Shown piece after piece: positions 62,856 to 64,000 of a stretch of DNA of 64,000 nucleotides. The DNA lies in NCBI RefSeq assembly GCF_019279795.1, contig NC_056740.1, forward strand, positions 231,386,297-231,450,296, read 5' to 3'. The position numbers and the translations under genes were made by a program. Each line of letters opens with the position of its first letter. Position 1 is the first letter of the stretch. The DNA comes from Protopterus annectens (lineage: Eukaryota; Chordata; Ceratodontiformes; Protopteridae). The notes under the pieces are model-generated. The model was given only the letters and a program-made list of their open reading frames with translations. It did no database searches and was not told the origin of the DNA.

Positions 62856-64000
62856 ATGTCTGATAAAGTAGTGTGTTTTAAGAGGTGCTTTGAATGCAGT
62901 CGGAAATTCCCACATTCTGACGCACACAATTTGTGTGTATTGCCTTGGTCTTGAGCATCTGTGGTCGGCTTGCTCCATCTGTGCAGGCTTCAGCCCCAGG
63001 GCTATCTCCGATCACAGAAATGAACTAATCCTCAAGGGCCTCTTGCCTGCTTCTTCAAATTCCTCTTCAGGGGCTCAAACCCCTTCCAAGAGTGTGGCAT
63101 TGTCTTCTGACTCCAAGCAGCACCCTCACAAGTCCTCGAGGGCATCTTCAGATCCACCCTCTAAACTTTCAAGGCCTTTGGATCCAACAGGCCCGGATCT
63201 CAGACCGACTTCTGCACCAGTAGATCTGAAGCAGTCTTAGGATCTGACTGGTACTTGCCTGATTGTCCATTCTCCTGAAGCTCCTACATCCACCTTGGAT
63301 CTTAAGGCTATGAATCTGATAGCTAGGGGTCCTACACTGGCACTGGGCATGGAGACTTCTATTTCACCCAGACTGCTGCAGATGCCCTTCAGCACTCCAG
63401 GCCTCCATCAGTGGCTTCTTCCAGGTCTTCTAGGAGCCTTTCAGAGGTCGATGTGGACAGGATGATCAGGAAGATTCTTAAGACTCTAATCTAGTTATGG
63501 GTTTTCTCTGCTCCATCCCCCCTGGGATCTGCAAGCATTTCCCTCCAAGCGCATTCTCCTTCTCTGATCTGTCCCTTGGTATCAGAGTCCCAGGATCATA
63601 GCCAATCGCGAGAGCCAAAGTCAGGTATGAGGACCTACCCTTCATTTACTCTAACTGTAGCCCTGACTTCCTCTGCTCCGATGTCATTGGATCGCAGCGG
63701 GTCTCTGATCCAGGGGGGAGGGGCTTGGCTCCAACTATGTTGGAGCCATCTCTTCCTCTCAGCACTTTGCCCCTGGACTGCTCTGGTCCAGTTCTACCTG
63801 GAACCCATGGCTCAGGAGTTCTTGCCCTTTCTTCTTCAGTGTCCTCTGCTCCTGTGGAATTGGGTAGGGATTCACCAGGACCTTCAGCATTCCAAGTTGT
63901 GGAAAGGGCCTTCTCTTTTCATAGGGATCTGGACTCTTTGAGCTATGATCATTCCTGCCACCCCCCCTTGGATCGGAGACTTAAGCCTGTCTAAGGTAAA
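62856..64000 (+). mobile_element. DIRS-J, 5' part of another DIRS-like element (Gag, truncated by window end)
   Basis: The ATG at 62856 starts a Gag-like protein: VCFKRCFECSRKFPHSDAHN, then after a frameshift YCLGLEHLWSACSICAGFSP. The C-x2-C ... H ... C-x2-CLG ... C-x2-C cluster matches DIRS-G Gag (CLTCGKQIPHKDFHSYC, LPCLG). A Ser/Pro-rich region ends in a TAG at 63238. After it the reading frame changes and has stops. The sequence is distinct from DIRS-D, E and G, so it is another family. The element continues beyond the window. Confidence 0.7.

Overview
This window looks like a stretch of a very large vertebrate genome. Almost all of it is nested, decayed transposable elements lying in what appears to be one long host intron. 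The mixture of DIRS tyrosine-recombinase retrotransposons, CR1 and L2-like LINEs, an RTE-type LINE with a partner SINE, and Penelope-like elements (PLEs) with GIY-YIG endonucleases suits a lungfish, salamander or caecilian type of genome. I cannot tell these apart from sequence alone. There are no bacterial operons, rRNA, tRNA genes or CRISPR arrays.

Host gene: two short open stretches with good splice sites lie on the + strand at 12680-12758 and 61799-61947. The first ends in phase 1 and the second resumes in that phase, runs to a stop, and is followed by a 3' UTR-like region with AATAAA at 62352. I infer the last two coding exons of an unidentified gene, separated by about 49 kb of repeats.

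Layout: 1-2744 is the 3' part of DIRS-A. 3527-5444 is a foldback element with 16-bp target duplications. 5600-8920 is an L2-like LINE carrying a TIR element. About 9690-12330 is a Penelope relic (PLE-3) split by an RTE LINE and a SINE. 13325-16440 is a nearly complete minus-strand CR1. 16960-18870 holds CR1 fragments and a SINE. 20290-29780 is another minus-strand CR1, split by a TIR element and by DIRS-B (21828-27860), which itself contains PLE-2 (22199-23600). 30665-31380 is DIRS-C. 35688-46365 is DIRS-D, with DIRS-E (40767-45950) inserted in its internal complementary region. 47565-48690 is a CR1 fragment and 49510-51219 is DIRS-I. 51458-61260 is a long Penelope element (PLE-H) with direct terminal repeats and a 10-bp target duplication, split by DIRS-G (52165-57559). 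62856-64000 begins another DIRS-like element (DIRS-J).

How the parts work: DIRS elements encode Gag, RT/RNase H with a methyltransferase-like segment, and a tyrosine recombinase. Their inverted terminal repeats and internal complementary region guide formation of a circle that the recombinase integrates. PLEs use RT plus a GIY-YIG endonuclease. LINEs use an endonuclease plus RT and can move SINEs that share their 3' end. Nearly every coding region has frameshifts or stops. The best preserved are the DIRS-E recombinase and RNase H and the PLE-H reverse transcriptase. The PLE-H terminal repeats both carry a convincing hammerhead ribozyme-like core.
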